A DNA stretch of 64,000 bases from Burkholderiaceae bacterium (GTDB lineage: Bacteria; Pseudomonadota; Gammaproteobacteria; Burkholderiales; Burkholderiaceae_D): the NCBI GenBank assembly GCA_030158675.1, contig JAOASL010000045.1:41124-105123 (forward strand). Direction: 5' to 3'. Below are positions 20,500 through 29,619 of the stretch, in pieces. Both the position numbers and the translations under genes were made by a program. How positions within the stretch are numbered: position 1 is the stretch's first letter; every line of letters starts with the position of its first letter. A model generated the notes under the pieces. That model did no database searches. It was given only the letters and a program-made list of their open reading frames with translations, and was not told where the DNA came from.

Positions 20500-21483
20500 T
20501 CAGGCGGCCTTCCCGCCCAGTTCCTCTTCGATATACGCCGTCACGACGTCGTCAAAGCTGACGTCGTGCACAAAGCCCATCGCATTGGCGCGCTCGGTGA
20601 CGAAGTCGCCCGGCCAGGTGCGTACCAGCTTCATCACGGCTTCGTCTTCCTTCCACTGCACCAGATTCATCGTGTCTGCTCCGGCCACACGACCCATCGC
20701 GGCGACCATCTCGCCGACCGTGATAGTCAGGCCTGGCAGGTTGACCGCGCCCTTGCGTGCGAAGCCTGCTGAATCGAGCTCATGCGCGTGAATCAGATTC
20801 TTGATGGTACAGCGCGGCGACAGCACCCAGACCTTGGTGTCCGGCGGCACCGGGCACTCGGACACCACGCCATTCAGCGGCTCACGGATGATGCCGCTGG
20901 CAAAGCTCGATGCCGCCTTGTTGGCCTTGCCCGGACGGACGCTGATCGTCGGCAGGCGCAGCGAGCGACCGTCAATGAAGCCCTTGCGCGTGAAGTCCGA
21001 CACCAACAGCTCGCACGCCGCTTTCTGCGAACCATACGAACCCTGCGGCGTGGCCGGCGTGCTGTCGAGCACTTTCGGCGGCATGTCGCCGCCAAACACT
21101 GCCACCGTGCTGGTAAAGACCACGCGTGGACGATTGCCATTCTTGCGCGCCTGTTCCAGCAGCAAGCGGGTCGAATCGAGATTGATGCGCATACCCAGGT
21201 CGAAATCGGCCTCGGCCTCGCCGCTGACCACGGCCGCCAGATGGAAGATGGCCTGCACCGACGGCGTCACCACGCGCGCCAGCGTGGTCGCATCGGACAC
21301 GTCACCGGTGACCACGTTCACGCGCGGATCCGCAAAGCCCTGCGCCGCGACCATGTCCAGCAGCGTCAGCCGGGTGATCGGCTGCTGCTTGCCGGATGCG
21401 TCGGCCAGCGTGCCTTTTTCAAGCAGCTGGCGAGCCAGCTTCGCGCCCAGGAATCCGGCGCCGCCGGTGATCAGTACTTCCAT
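20500..21483 (-). CDS. denD: NAD-dependent dehydrogenase, D-erythronate dehydrogenase (DenD)-like
   Basis: Extended short-chain dehydrogenase of 327 residues with the Rossmann motif T-G-G-A-G-F-L-G near the N terminus and the catalytic S-T-V and Y-G-S-Q-K pair (Y about 150). The text resembles DenD, which oxidises D-erythronate to 2-oxo-D-erythronate in tetronate catabolism. The usual partners (an OtnK-type kinase, OtnC-type decarboxylase and isomerase) are not adjacent, so the substrate call is provisional. It may instead serve another sugar acid. Confidence 0.72.
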   Translation of the reverse strand: MEVLITGGAGFLGAKLARQLLEKGTLADASGKQQPITRLTLLDMVAAQGFADPRVNVVTGDVSDATTLARVVTPSVQAIFHLAAVVSGEAEADFDLGMRINLDSTRLLLEQARKNGNRPRVVFTSTVAVFGGDMPPKVLDSTPATPQGSYGSQKAACELLVSDFTRKGFIDGRSLRLPTISVRPGKANKAASSFASGIIREPLNGVVSECPVPPDTKVWVLSPRCTIKNLIHAHELDSAGFARKGAVNLPGLTITVGEMVAAMGRVAGADTMNLVQWKEDEAVMKLVRTWPGDFVTERANAMGFVHDVSFDDVVTAYIEEELGGKAA

Positions 21484-21603
21484 GCTTGTCTCCTGACTTT
21501 TGAAATTGAAAACCGGCCTGCGCCGAAACGGGTGTTATCGTGCCCAAATATAGCCCTTAATACCATCGGCTTTTGCCAAAGCCGTGCTTAATCCGAAGAA
21601 AAA

Positions 21604-23514
21604 ATGCGTGGTTGTCTACTGAGGGCTGTCGTTGCCCTGCTGGCCCTGGCCAGCCTGTCCGTACCGGCGCTGGCCGGACCCTTGTGGAAAGAGGATGTCG
21701 AGCGACTGGTCGGCTCCGACTATGTGGTCGGCGAGATCCAGTCCGACCTGCCGGTCTATCCGCTGTACGTGCAAAACCCGTCCGACGCCAACGCCAAGCC
21801 GGAGCTGAAAGCCTATGCGTTCGAGACCAACGGACTGACGTCGGTGCGCGGCTACAGCGGCAAGCAGATCAATCTGCTGGTGATAATGGACCTGAATGGC
21901 ACCTTCCTCAGCGCGCAGCTGCTCGAGCAGAAAGAGCCACTGTTCGTGCGCGATGACGATGCCGCCAGGCTGCACATCTACACGAAGCAGCACAACGGAC
22001 TGTCGCTGCGTCACACGATCGAGGTCGGCAAGGCCAACGACACACCGAGCCGCAGCGAGCAGGCGGCCCATCTGCGCGGTATTCATACCGGCACGATCAC
22101 AGCGAAGGCCATTACCCGCACCATCCTCAGCGCCGCCACGAACGTCGCGCTGGCACGACTGAAGCTGGCCGGCGTTGCGCCCGACAACGGCAAGCCCAGC
22201 GCACCCGCTGCGCTGCCAGCGGCCTCGCTGCAAGCGACTGCGCCGGCCGATGCACCCCAAGCTGCTGCAGCGCCTGCCGCCGCTGACAAGGCCGCCGACA
22301 AAGCAGCAACGCCGACCGAGCCGGCGGTAACGATAGCGGCCGGCAAAGCGGTCGCCACGGCCAGCAGCGTCGCCACCCCGGTCGTTCTGGCGAAGCCACT
22401 GGCAACAACCCCAGGCAGCGCACCGGCCGTGGCAGGCACATCCGCCAGTTCCAATTCCAGTGCCAGTGCCGCTGCCGCAAACCCGGCAACGGCCTCGCCT
22501 GTGGACGCCGCAATTTCTCCAACCGACCCGGCAGCTGCCATGCCGGCAGCGTCGGCCACCCCGGCCGTCCTTCCCGCATTCGCACTGCCGCCGGCCGGCG
22601 AGCCCGAGTGGCTCGCGCAATGGCAATCGCGCAAGGCCGAGATTCTCGTGCTGCTGAGCGGACTGACGCTGCTCTCGATCGCGCTGATTGCGCAGAAGCG
22701 CTTCAGCGCCCATGCACGATGGCTGCGCCTTCTGCGCACGCTGTACCTGCTGTTCACGGTCGGCTTCATCGGCTGGTATGCACAGGGACAGCTGACGGTC
22801 GTGAATATCACCGCCGCCATCGAATCGCTGACCAGCGGCGGCAATCTCGACTTCCTGATGAACGACCCGATGACGGTAATCCTGTGGATCTTCGTCGGCT
22901 TCACACTGCTGATATGGGGACGCGGCACGTTCTGCGGCTGGCTGTGCCCATTTGGCGCGCTGCAGGAGCTGATAAGCCTGATCGCGAACACCGTTGGCGT
23001 GCGCCAGCGGCGTCTTCGCGCGGCGCTCGATGCGAAGCTGAAGTGGATCAAATACGGCGTGCTGGCCGTGATCATCGGCTCGCTGTTCATCGCGCCCGAC
23101 TTCGCCAGCTGGGCGGTCGAGATCGAACCGTTCAAGACCGCCATCAGCCTGTATTTCGTGCGCTCGTGGCCGTTCGTGCTGTGGGCCACCGGCTGCCTCG
23201 CGCTCAGCGTTTTCGTCTATCGCGGTTACTGCCGCTATATTTGCCCGCTGGGGGCAGCGCTGGCATCGATGGGCTTCTTGCGGCGCTGGTCATGGATCGC
23301 GCGCCGCACCGAATGCGGCACCCCGTGCCAGAGCTGCCGGCATCGCTGCGAATATCAGGCGATCGAGCAGACCGGCAAGATCAACTACCGCGAATGCTTC
23401 CAGTGTCTCGACTGTGTGTCGATTTATCAGGATGAGCACCGCTGCCTGCCGTTGATTCTTGAGAAGAAAAAGGCCGGGAAAATCATTCCTGTGCGGGAGG
23501 TGGCGCGGTTGTAA
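21604..23514 (+). CDS. NosR/NirI-like membrane flavo-iron-sulfur protein
   Basis: Membrane electron-transfer protein of 636 residues. A signal peptide leads a periplasmic FMN-binding-like domain (to about residue 190), followed by a long Ala/Pro/Thr low-complexity linker (about 195-330). Then come about five membrane segments with paired C-x-x-x-C motifs (C-G-W-L-C at 444 and C-R-Y-I-C at 543) and two cytoplasmic 4Fe-4S clusters (C-x3-C-x2-C-x3-C from 571; C-F-Q-C-L-D-C from 598). In NosR the FMN thread carries S-G-A-T-x-T; here that site reads T-G-T-I-T-A, so flavin attachment is doubtful. No nos, nir or nap gene is adjacent. Confidence 0.82.
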   Translation: MRGCLLRAVVALLALASLSVPALAGPLWKEDVERLVGSDYVVGEIQSDLPVYPLYVQNPSDANAKPELKAYAFETNGLTSVRGYSGKQINLLVIMDLNGTFLSAQLLEQKEPLFVRDDDAARLHIYTKQHNGLSLRHTIEVGKANDTPSRSEQAAHLRGIHTGTITAKAITRTILSAATNVALARLKLAGVAPDNGKPSAPAALPAASLQATAPADAPQAAAAPAAADKAADKAATPTEPAVTIAAGKAVATASSVATPVVLAKPLATTPGSAPAVAGTSASSNSSASAAAANPATASPVDAAISPTDPAAAMPAASATPAVLPAFALPPAGEPEWLAQWQSRKAEILVLLSGLTLLSIALIAQKRFSAHARWLRLLRTLYLLFTVGFIGWYAQGQLTVVNITAAIESLTSGGNLDFLMNDPMTVILWIFVGFTLLIWGRGTFCGWLCPFGALQELISLIANTVGVRQRRLRAALDAKLKWIKYGVLAVIIGSLFIAPDFASWAVEIEPFKTAISLYFVRSWPFVLWATGCLALSVFVYRGYCRYICPLGAALASMGFLRRWSWIARRTECGTPCQSCRHRCEYQAIEQTGKINYRECFQCLDCVSIYQDEHRCLPLILEKKKAGKIIPVREVARL

Positions 23515-23733
23515 CGAGTAAGCTGCGGCCGACTTGAAAGAAATCCATGCCAGGGGAATTCTTTGCAACCGGGGGCTGGGTGAGCACAGGCATCCGGTTA
23601 CGAGATGGCAAGGATTTTTGATTTTTTGGATGGCTATTTATCTTGAAACGGTCGATTGGCTGAAGATGCTCTCAACCACGAGGTTTCGGCATCAACACAG
23701 TCGTTCATTCACCATCCCGGAAAGCACAGCCCG
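23515..23733. other. Intergenic stretch before the SnoaL-like gene
   Basis: These 219 bp have no convincing gene. A T-rich run around 23608-23645 gives TTGATT and TATCTT at 15-bp spacing, a weak promoter-like pair. No clear hairpin terminator for the NosR-like gene was found. Confidence 0.3.
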
Positions 23734-24180
23734 ATGAACAAGTTCATTTACTCTGTTTTCGCAATCATGATCATGGCGACATCACCTGCAAGCGCAGATT
23801 CAAAAAACGGAGCGCTCAGCGCAGCACAAGCCTGGATCGATGCCATCAATCGAAACGACCTCGATGCCATCGTTGCGATTTTCGCCGGCGATGCACATTT
23901 TTTCGGCACAAGCACAAAGACTCTGGTCGACTCTTCCGACGGCATCAAAAAATATTTCGCAGCGGTTTACGCGAAATTCGCACCGCTTTCCGTTCAGCTG
24001 GGAGAAGTCAGCGTCAGCGAACTGTCGGCTGACAGCGCCGTGATGACCGGATACGACCAGTGGCAGCTAACGATTGACGGCCAGCCCACGAAAGGAATCG
24101 GGCGACTCAGCATCGCTGTCGCAAGACGTGACGGCCAGTGGCGCATCGTCAGCTTCCATCGTTCTGCCATGCCTAACTGA
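23734..24180 (+). CDS. Exported SnoaL/NTF2-like protein
   Basis: Small exported protein of 148 residues from ATG 23734. The first about 21 residues form a signal peptide ending A-S-A. The mature part begins with helix A-A-Q-A-W-I-D-A-I-N-R-N-D-L-D-A-I-V, followed by F-A-G-D-A-H-F-F-G-T and ends with D-G-Q-W-R-I-V-S-F-H. This is the SgcJ/EcaC branch of the SnoaL-like (DUF4440) cone fold. These proteins have varied ligands, so no reaction is assigned. Base composition is less GC-rich than the flanking genes. Confidence 0.75.
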   Translation: MNKFIYSVFAIMIMATSPASADSKNGALSAAQAWIDAINRNDLDAIVAIFAGDAHFFGTSTKTLVDSSDGIKKYFAAVYAKFAPLSVQLGEVSVSELSADSAVMTGYDQWQLTIDGQPTKGIGRLSIAVARRDGQWRIVSFHRSAMPN

Positions 24181-24350
24181 TTAAGATTCGACGTCAACAT
24201 GCCGCTGGTGGCGTCATAGCAATTGCAGGGTGCGCACTGGCTTGCATGCCAGGCCACCGCAGGCGAACTGCATGCCGCCCACATTCCCAGTGGCGCCCTT
24301 GCCGACGCCCGTACTGCCTGCGGCATGCCCCGGTTTATTTAAATTGTCGT

Positions 24351-25283
24351 TTAAAGAGCAATCCCCTCGATCTCAATCAAGCGCTGCAAACTTTCCTCAA
24401 GAATCATGCGCGCCTTCCCTGCAGACTGATTCAGTTGGGCATGCAGCTGCGCGTCTTTGTCGTTTCGATTTGCGCACTCGCTGCTGTACTGCTCAAATGC
24501 CGCAAGATTAATTATCAGTTCGGCCAGGTGATTCGGACATTCACAGGCAATCGTTCCGTTCATGGTGGCGACCCTGGCTAGCTGTTCCGCATCAAAGCGA
24601 CGAGGAGCCACAGTGTCGGCAACGTGCGAAGCGGCGCGGGAAGCAAGCTTTTGAACTGACAGACAGGCACGGCGGATTTCAGCAGCGCTAACCGAACCCT
24701 TCAGGCAAATTATTCCGGAACGTTCAAGCTGTGCAATCGCGTTCCTGGTACCAAAATTGAACACGACTATGGCGGCAGCGCAGCCAATTTCCAGTATTTT
24801 TTTCTGAATTTGGGGCAACGATCTTTCATTGATCGTCGCCAGCTCAACGACAAAGACATCGGCGTCTGGCTGCTGCGCAAATGGCGAATTTTGTGGCTGA
24901 TTAACAATGTCAATGTCGTCAAACAGCAGTAAATCCCGTCCAATCCTCATCCGCAAAGACTCGTCCAGAAAGATGACGCGACACTTGTCGTGCTGCCGAT
25001 GTATTTCGCTGGATACACCCGTGGCTTCTGCACTGAGTCGCGCCTTCAACTCGTCGTCCGACAAGTCGGCCACGCTGCTGATTGAATGACCCAAGTCAGT
25101 CAGCTGCTTGACCAGCAGCAGTTTGCTGATGTCACTCTCTGAGTAAAGGCGCCTTCCCGTGTCGCTTCGCCCAGGCACGATGAGTTTGTAGCGCCGCTCC
25201 CAGACTCGAAGCGTTTCCGGGTGCATTTGAGTACGCCGCGCAACAACGCCGATGGTGTACTGATATTTATTTGAAAAGTCCAT
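24351..25283 (-). CDS. MerR-family regulator with degenerate B12-like sensor domain
   Basis: Transcription factor of 310 residues. The N-terminal HTH is clear (Y-T-I-G-V-V-A-R-R-T, then L-R-V-W-E-R-R-Y near residue 25 and R-R-L-Y-S-E-S-D-I). The body reads as a Rossmann-like domain (about 95-215) like the B12-binding half of LitR/CarH regulators. The C terminus is a helical bundle with C-E-C-P-N-H. The D-x-H-x-x-G cobalamin motif is missing, so light sensing through B12 is unlikely; the Cys/His motif could bind a metal or haem. It is divergent from the secreted-protein gene at 25616, which may be its target. Confidence 0.78.
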   Translation of the reverse strand: MDFSNKYQYTIGVVARRTQMHPETLRVWERRYKLIVPGRSDTGRRLYSESDISKLLLVKQLTDLGHSISSVADLSDDELKARLSAEATGVSSEIHRQHDKCRVIFLDESLRMRIGRDLLLFDDIDIVNQPQNSPFAQQPDADVFVVELATINERSLPQIQKKILEIGCAAAIVVFNFGTRNAIAQLERSGIICLKGSVSAAEIRRACLSVQKLASRAASHVADTVAPRRFDAEQLARVATMNGTIACECPNHLAELIINLAAFEQYSSECANRNDKDAQLHAQLNQSAGKARMILEESLQRLIEIEGIAL

Positions 25284-25615
25284 GGTGATTCCTGAGGCAA
25301 AATTGGTGTCCGAGGCATCGGATTAGGCGGCTTGTCCATATTTTGTTTTTAAATTACCCCCGCCTCTCGTTCAATTTTAGCACCGAACCTCAGTCAGCCC
25401 TTACAATTAGTTTCTTTTATACAATAAAATATCTCATTAAGTTTCCTTAATAGAATTATTTTTATGTGAAATACAGGTTTATCAACGTGAAATTGCCCAC
25501 GAAGTAAGCAAAATCATTATTTGTTTAAGTTAAACATTGACAAAGTATGTTCATCAGGTAGAATCCGTTCTGTCGCATCAATTTCGCTGCTTACTTCCAA
25601 TAAAAGGAATTCATC
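25284..25615. promoter_or_regulatory. AT-rich divergent control region between merR and a secreted-protein gene
   Basis: These 332 bp are the most AT-rich of the window and contain no gene. For the rightward gene, TTGACA (25537-25542) and TAGAAT (25559-25564) are 16 bp apart, a good sigma-70 promoter. For merR, TTGAAC and a TAAAAA box occur on the minus strand around 25350-25380, much weaker. The T/A runs around 25410-25450 are where a MerR-type operator would be expected, but I see no convincing dyad. Confidence 0.5.
25537..25564 (+). promoter_or_regulatory. Sigma-70 promoter for the gene at 25616
   Basis: A perfect TTGACA at 25537-25542, a 16-bp spacer and TAGAAT at 25559-25564 form a strong vegetative promoter. 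The expected start point near 25571 leaves a 5' leader of about 45 bases before ATG 25616, which is preceded by an AAGGA ribosome site. Confidence 0.7.
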
Positions 25616-26038
25616 ATGTTGAACAAATTTGCTTTCGTATCGATCCTGTTTTTGAGCACCGCAGCCTCTGCCGCAAATCTGGACAACGCTGCAACGATTT
25701 CAGAGAAAGACACTGTAGCCATCGTGGCGATGGCTGAGAACACCTGGTCCATCGCTGCCATTGACAGCCGCAGCGGCCTGACCAAAGTGCGCGAGTTTCA
25801 CGATGTGAGCGACCGCGGCGTACAACAAATTGACTACGTAGTCAGCTGCGCAAAAGGGCAACTTGCTCTGGCGGGATTTAATTTGCTGACCACAACCGCC
25901 TACAAGGCAGAGCGTGTGGCACAACCGTCCTACGCAGATCTTTCTTTCTACAAGCCTGCGATTCAGCACGACGCCAACATCGTCGATAACGTGTGCGGCG
26001 ACAGACTCGCCATGCTGAACATCCCGGCCACAAACTGA
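25616..26038 (+). CDS. Small exported protein of unknown function
   Basis: A 140-residue protein starting at ATG 25616 behind a good ribosome site. The first about 19 residues form a signal peptide (M-L-N-K-F-A-F-V-S-I-L-F-L-S-T, ending A-S-A). The mature part has a pair of cysteines (in V-V-S-C-A-K-G and D-N-V-C-G-D) that could form one disulfide. I recognise no family. It is driven by a strong promoter and is divergent from the MerR regulator, so it may be its regulated partner. Confidence 0.75.
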   Translation: MLNKFAFVSILFLSTAASAANLDNAATISEKDTVAIVAMAENTWSIAAIDSRSGLTKVREFHDVSDRGVQQIDYVVSCAKGQLALAGFNLLTTTAYKAERVAQPSYADLSFYKPAIQHDANIVDNVCGDRLAMLNIPATN

Positions 26039-26117
26039 TTTGAAGCGGGAACTGCTGGCGCGATTTCATTAAATGCAATTCACGCTGAAGCGCGCGTCGT
26101 CCCACTGAAGATTTAAT

Positions 26118-26178
26118 TCCTGCCGAGTCGTTTCAATCGTTGAGATCAACAGTTGAAAGGGTTCGGCAGGATTTTTTT
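26118..26178 (+). terminator. Rho-independent terminator after the secreted-protein gene
   Basis: TCCTGCCGA (26118-26126) pairs with TCGGCAGGA (26163-26171), and an inner TTTCAA/TTGAAA pair extends the stem. A seven-T run (26172-26178) follows. It lies about 80 bp after the 140-codon gene and should end its transcript. Confidence 0.75.
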
Positions 26179-26237
26179 ATCCAACTGCAATCAAACGCTG
26201 ACATCTGCACCTCCCCCCATCTCACCGAAGATGTCTA

Positions 26238-26510
26238 TTGCATCTGGCCATCGAACCACAGCAACGCCTGGTCTGGATCAATGCGCTCAGTCCTGATTTT
26301 CGTCCCAAGCCCAAGCCTGAAGACGAACATCTCGGCTTCTTCTTCGTGGTCGATCTCAGATTTTTGCCGCTACCGAACGGCGGTACCCGCTACACGGCGC
26401 GGGTGATGCATCAGGACGAGGCGGGCAGATAAGCTCATGCCAACATGGGCTTCGAGCAAGGATGGGGAATGGCGTTTGATCAGTTGGTGGAGCTGATGGG
26501 ATCAACCTGA
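26238..26510 (+). pseudogene. Remnant of an SRPBCC/AHSA1-type gene
   Basis: The frame from 26238 reads a typical AHSA1/START-like core (I-E-P-Q-Q-R-L-V-W, then F-F-V-V-D-L-R-F-L-P-L and T-R-Y-T-A-R-V). An in-frame TAA at 26430-26432 interrupts it. After the stop the same frame continues A-H-A-N-M-G-F-E-Q-G-W-G-M-A-F-D-Q-L-V, the usual C-terminal helix of the family, ending at 26510. The N-terminal part of about 60-90 residues is missing, with other-frame stops upstream. It is a truncated, nonsense-interrupted relic. Confidence 0.6.
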
Positions 26511-26773
26511 AAGCGTAGTCCGTCAGGCAGCTTGGCTGCATTGGTGCCTTCGGCCAGCGTCAGCAGGCTGGGGCTATTGCGGGGGAGATGCCTCCCCCTC
26601 CTGCTAAAGGTAGCGGTGTCGGTGGCGGTCGTGCCCGGCGTTGCGGCGGCCGTGTTCGGTTTTTATTTGTTCGAGCGCCGTAACCGGTCGGCACAGAAGA
26701 CTAGATCGAGCATCCGGCCGGACGCAGCTGCAAAGTGAGGACGGTAGCGCTGCTGAGTGGGCAGCGCTGAGGT
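26511..26773. other. Gene-poor stretch after the SRPBCC remnant
   Basis: These 263 bp contain one possible short frame (26532-26738) that would encode a hydrophobic segment followed by F-Y-L-F-E-R-R, but it has no ribosome site and no family match. With the terminator and the gene remnant to the left, 26039-26773 looks like decaying intergenic DNA. Confidence 0.3.
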
Positions 26774-27532
26774 TCAGCCCCGTCCCACGTACGGCATATT
26801 GGTCGCCATGATGGTCATGAACAGGATATTGCTCTCCAGCGGCAGGCTGGCCATCTGCGCGACCGCATCGCCGACGTGATTGACATCCATCCGTGGCTCG
26901 ACTTTCATCGATCCGTCGGCCTGGATGATGCCGGAGGCCATGCGGTCGGTCATTTCGGTGGCGGCGTTGCCGATGTCGATCTGGCCGCAGGCGATATTGA
27001 ATGCGCGGCCGTCGAGTGCGATCGCCTTCGTCAGTCCCGAGATCGCATGCTTGGTCGCGGTATAGGGCGCGGACATCGGACGCGGCGTGTAGGCCGAGAT
27101 CGAACCGTTATTGATGATACGGCCGCCCTGCGGGCTCTGCGCCTTCATCATCCGCATCGCCTGCTGTGCGCACAGGAAAGGGCCGGTCAGGTTGGTATCG
27201 ACCACGGCCTTCCACTGTGCGTAGGTCAGCGTCTCCATCGGTACCGGCGGCGCGCCGGTGCCCGCATTGTTGAACAGCACATCCAGTCGGCCGAACTGCT
27301 GCTGCGTGGCCTCGAACAGCCGCTGCACACTGTCCGGATCACCGACATCGCAGGCCACCGCCAGCGTGTTGCCATCGTTGCCGCCGATATCTTTGATCGC
27401 CGCGGTCAGCTTGTCCATGCTGCGCCCGGTCAGCACGACCTGAAAACCGGCCTTCAGCAAGGCGCGCGCTGCCGCCTTGCCGACGCCGGTGCCGGCGCCG
27501 GTTACCAGCGCCACTTTGTTCGTCTGCGTCAT
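26774..27532 (-). CDS. Short-chain dehydrogenase/reductase
   Basis: Classical SDR of 252 residues with coenzyme motif T-G-A-G-T-G-V-G near the N terminus, N-N-A-G-T, and the catalytic S-I-S with Y-T-A-T-K (about residue 155). Ending P-Y-V-G-R-G is common in an SDR group annotated as probable oxidoreductases of sugar or hydroxy-acid catabolism. It lies about 150 bp downstream of the sugar-acid dehydratase in the same direction and may work with it. The substrate is unknown. Confidence 0.82.
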   Translation of the reverse strand: MTQTNKVALVTGAGTGVGKAAARALLKAGFQVVLTGRSMDKLTAAIKDIGGNDGNTLAVACDVGDPDSVQRLFEATQQQFGRLDVLFNNAGTGAPPVPMETLTYAQWKAVVDTNLTGPFLCAQQAMRMMKAQSPQGGRIINNGSISAYTPRPMSAPYTATKHAISGLTKAIALDGRAFNIACGQIDIGNAATEMTDRMASGIIQADGSMKVEPRMDVNHVGDAVAQMASLPLESNILFMTIMATNMPYVGRG

Positions 27533-27684
27533 CTGTTTTTCTCCTGTATGAAATGAATCAAACTGGGTGTCTGTTTGAAAACGTGGAAGCGGCGCGAGTC
27601 AGGTCCGGGAAGCGCAGCCGTACATCACATACGGCGAGCATCGCAGGGCCTGAACGGGCCGCACAGTAGTTTTAAAACGGATAC

Positions 27685-29469
27685 TCAGTGGTTGTCGCGC
27701 GGCACGCCGTGAGTCGCGGCGACCTTCTGGAAATCGACCGCGAAATCGAGGCAGCCACCGGTATGCAGCTGGCCGACATACTGCCGGTGGATCGCCTGCC
27801 ACGGCGTCTGGTTGACCAGCTTTGGCGGCTGCCAGGCGGCCTTGCGGCGCGCGAGTTCCTCGTCGCTGATCAGCATGTTAGCGGTGCGCTGGGTCAGGTC
27901 AAAGCGCACGCGGTCGCCGGTCTGCAGGAAAGCCAGGCCGCCGCCGACGGCCGCCTCCGGCGACGCATTCAGCACTGACGGGCTGCCGGAAGTACCGGAC
28001 TGCCGGCCGTCACCCACGCAAGGCAGCACGGTAATGCCCTGCCGGACCAACGCATCCGGCGGCAGCATGTTCACCACTTCGGCCGCGCCCGGATAGCCGA
28101 CCGGACCGACACCGCGAATGAACAGAATCGAGTCGGCATCGATGCCCAGCGTCGGATCGTTGATGCGGTCGTGATAATCCTCGGTACCTTCGAACACGAT
28201 CGCCTTGCCTTCAAACGCACCCGGATCGTCCGGACGTTCGAGGTAGCGCTTACGGAAGTCCGGCGAGATGACCGACGTCTTCATGATCGCCGCATCGAAC
28301 AGATTGCCCGACAAAACCGCGAAGCCGGACTCGGCCTGCAGCGGATTGTCATAGGTGCGGATCACGCGGGTGTCGCTGGTCTTGGCATCGGCACTATGCT
28401 CGCCGATCGTGCGACCGGACACGGTCAGTGCGTTTTCATGCAGCTTGCCCGCCTTCAGCAGCTCGTGCAGCACCGCCGGCACGCCGCCGGCGCGATGGAA
28501 TTCTTCACCCAGGTATTCGCCGGCCGGCATGCAGTTCACCAGCAGCGGGATCTTGTAGCCGATGCGGTCCCAGTCCTTGATATCCAGTTCAACGCCGATG
28601 TGGCGCGCGATCGCATTGATATGCGGCGGGCAGTTGGTGGAACCGCCGATGGCGGAGGCGAGCACGATCGCATTTTCGAACGCTTCGCGCGTCATGATCT
28701 GCGACGGCTTCAGGTCCTCGCGCACCATGTCGACGATGCGACGGCCGGTCTCGTAGGCCATTTGCGGACGTTCGCGGTAAGGCGCGGGAATCGCCGCGCA
28801 ACCGGGCAGCGTCATGCCCAGGCCCTCGGCCAGGCTGTTCATCGACAGCGCCGTGCCCATGCTGTTGCAATGGCCGACCGAAGGCGCGGAGCTGGCGACC
28901 ATCTTCAGGAATTCTTCGAAATCAATGCGGCCGGCGGCCATCTCGGCGCGCGCATGCCAGACCACGGTGCCGGAACCGGCGCGCTCGCCCTTGAACCAGC
29001 CGTTCAGCATCGGCCCGCCGGACAGCACGATGGCCGGAATATCGACCGTGGCCGCGCCCATCAGCATGGCCGGCGTGGTCTTGTCGCAGCCGGTGGTCAG
29101 CACGACGCCATCGAGCGGATAGCCGTACAGCACCTCGACCAGCCCGAGATAGGTCAGGTTGCGATCCAGCGCGGCGGTGGGGCGCTTGGTGGTTTCCTGG
29201 ATCGGATGCACCGGAAATTCGATCGGAATGCCGCCGGCATCCCGGATGCCCTCTTTCACGCGCACTGCCAGGTCGATGTGGTGTCGGTTACAGGGCGACA
29301 GGTCACTGCCGCTCTGCGCGATACCGATGATGGGCTTGCCGCTGTCGCGCAGTTCCTCCAGCGTCAGGCCGTAGTTCATGCAGCGCTCGAGATAGAGCGC
29401 GGTCATGCCGGGATTGTCTTGGTTGTCGAACCAGGCGCGCGAACGCAGCCTGTTCTTGGAATCGGTCAT
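27685..29469 (-). CDS. IlvD/Edd-family sugar-acid dehydratase
   Basis: Iron-sulfur dehydratase of 594 residues. Cluster ligands are visible in [16 protein letters not shown] and G-H-C-N-S-M-G-T-A. The motif [14 protein letters not shown] is well conserved. Length and the C-terminal text resemble pentonate dehydratases (arabonate, xylonate, fuconate) rather than dihydroxyacid dehydratase. The product would be a 2-keto-3-deoxy sugar acid. The nearby SDRs and the transporter are consistent, but an aldolase or dehydrogenase partner is not adjacent. Confidence 0.85.
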   Translation of the reverse strand: MTDSKNRLRSRAWFDNQDNPGMTALYLERCMNYGLTLEELRDSGKPIIGIAQSGSDLSPCNRHHIDLAVRVKEGIRDAGGIPIEFPVHPIQETTKRPTAALDRNLTYLGLVEVLYGYPLDGVVLTTGCDKTTPAMLMGAATVDIPAIVLSGGPMLNGWFKGERAGSGTVVWHARAEMAAGRIDFEEFLKMVASSAPSVGHCNSMGTALSMNSLAEGLGMTLPGCAAIPAPYRERPQMAYETGRRIVDMVREDLKPSQIMTREAFENAIVLASAIGGSTNCPPHINAIARHIGVELDIKDWDRIGYKIPLLVNCMPAGEYLGEEFHRAGGVPAVLHELLKAGKLHENALTVSGRTIGEHSADAKTSDTRVIRTYDNPLQAESGFAVLSGNLFDAAIMKTSVISPDFRKRYLERPDDPGAFEGKAIVFEGTEDYHDRINDPTLGIDADSILFIRGVGPVGYPGAAEVVNMLPPDALVRQGITVLPCVGDGRQSGTSGSPSVLNASPEAAVGGGLAFLQTGDRVRFDLTQRTANMLISDEELARRKAAWQPPKLVNQTPWQAIHRQYVGQLHTGGCLDFAVDFQKVAATHGVPRDNH

Positions 29470-29576
29470 CGCTGTCCCCTCGTCTTGTCATGCCCTGCTC
29501 AAACGGGCTCCGAGGCATTCTAGGTCAGCCGATGCAGAAGGATCTTTTAGATTGCTGAAGGGAGGTACAGATGGCA

Positions 29577-29610
29577 GGCAAAAGACGCCGGCATCACCGG
29601 CGTCTTTGCC
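29577..29610 (-). terminator. Intrinsic terminator after the aminotransferase gene
   Basis: AAAGACGCCGG (29581-29591) pairs perfectly with CCGGCGTCTTT (29597-29607), extended by GGCA/TGCC at the ends. Read on the minus strand the stem is followed by a short T run. It lies 10 bp beyond the aminotransferase stop and upstream of the dehydratase gene, so it separates the two leftward units. Confidence 0.7.
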
Positions 29611-29619
29611 ATCGACAGG

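Noticed and set aside
24181-24350. Minus-strand Cys-rich run (C-A-P-C-N-C) between the SnoaL-like gene and merR
   Set aside because: The frame has no start with a ribosome site and no known family, and it mostly overlaps the opposite-strand SnoaL-like gene.
26532-26738. Short frame with one hydrophobic segment
   Set aside because: No ribosome site, no recognisable family, and it lies in decaying DNA after the SRPBCC remnant; kept only as part of the intergenic note.
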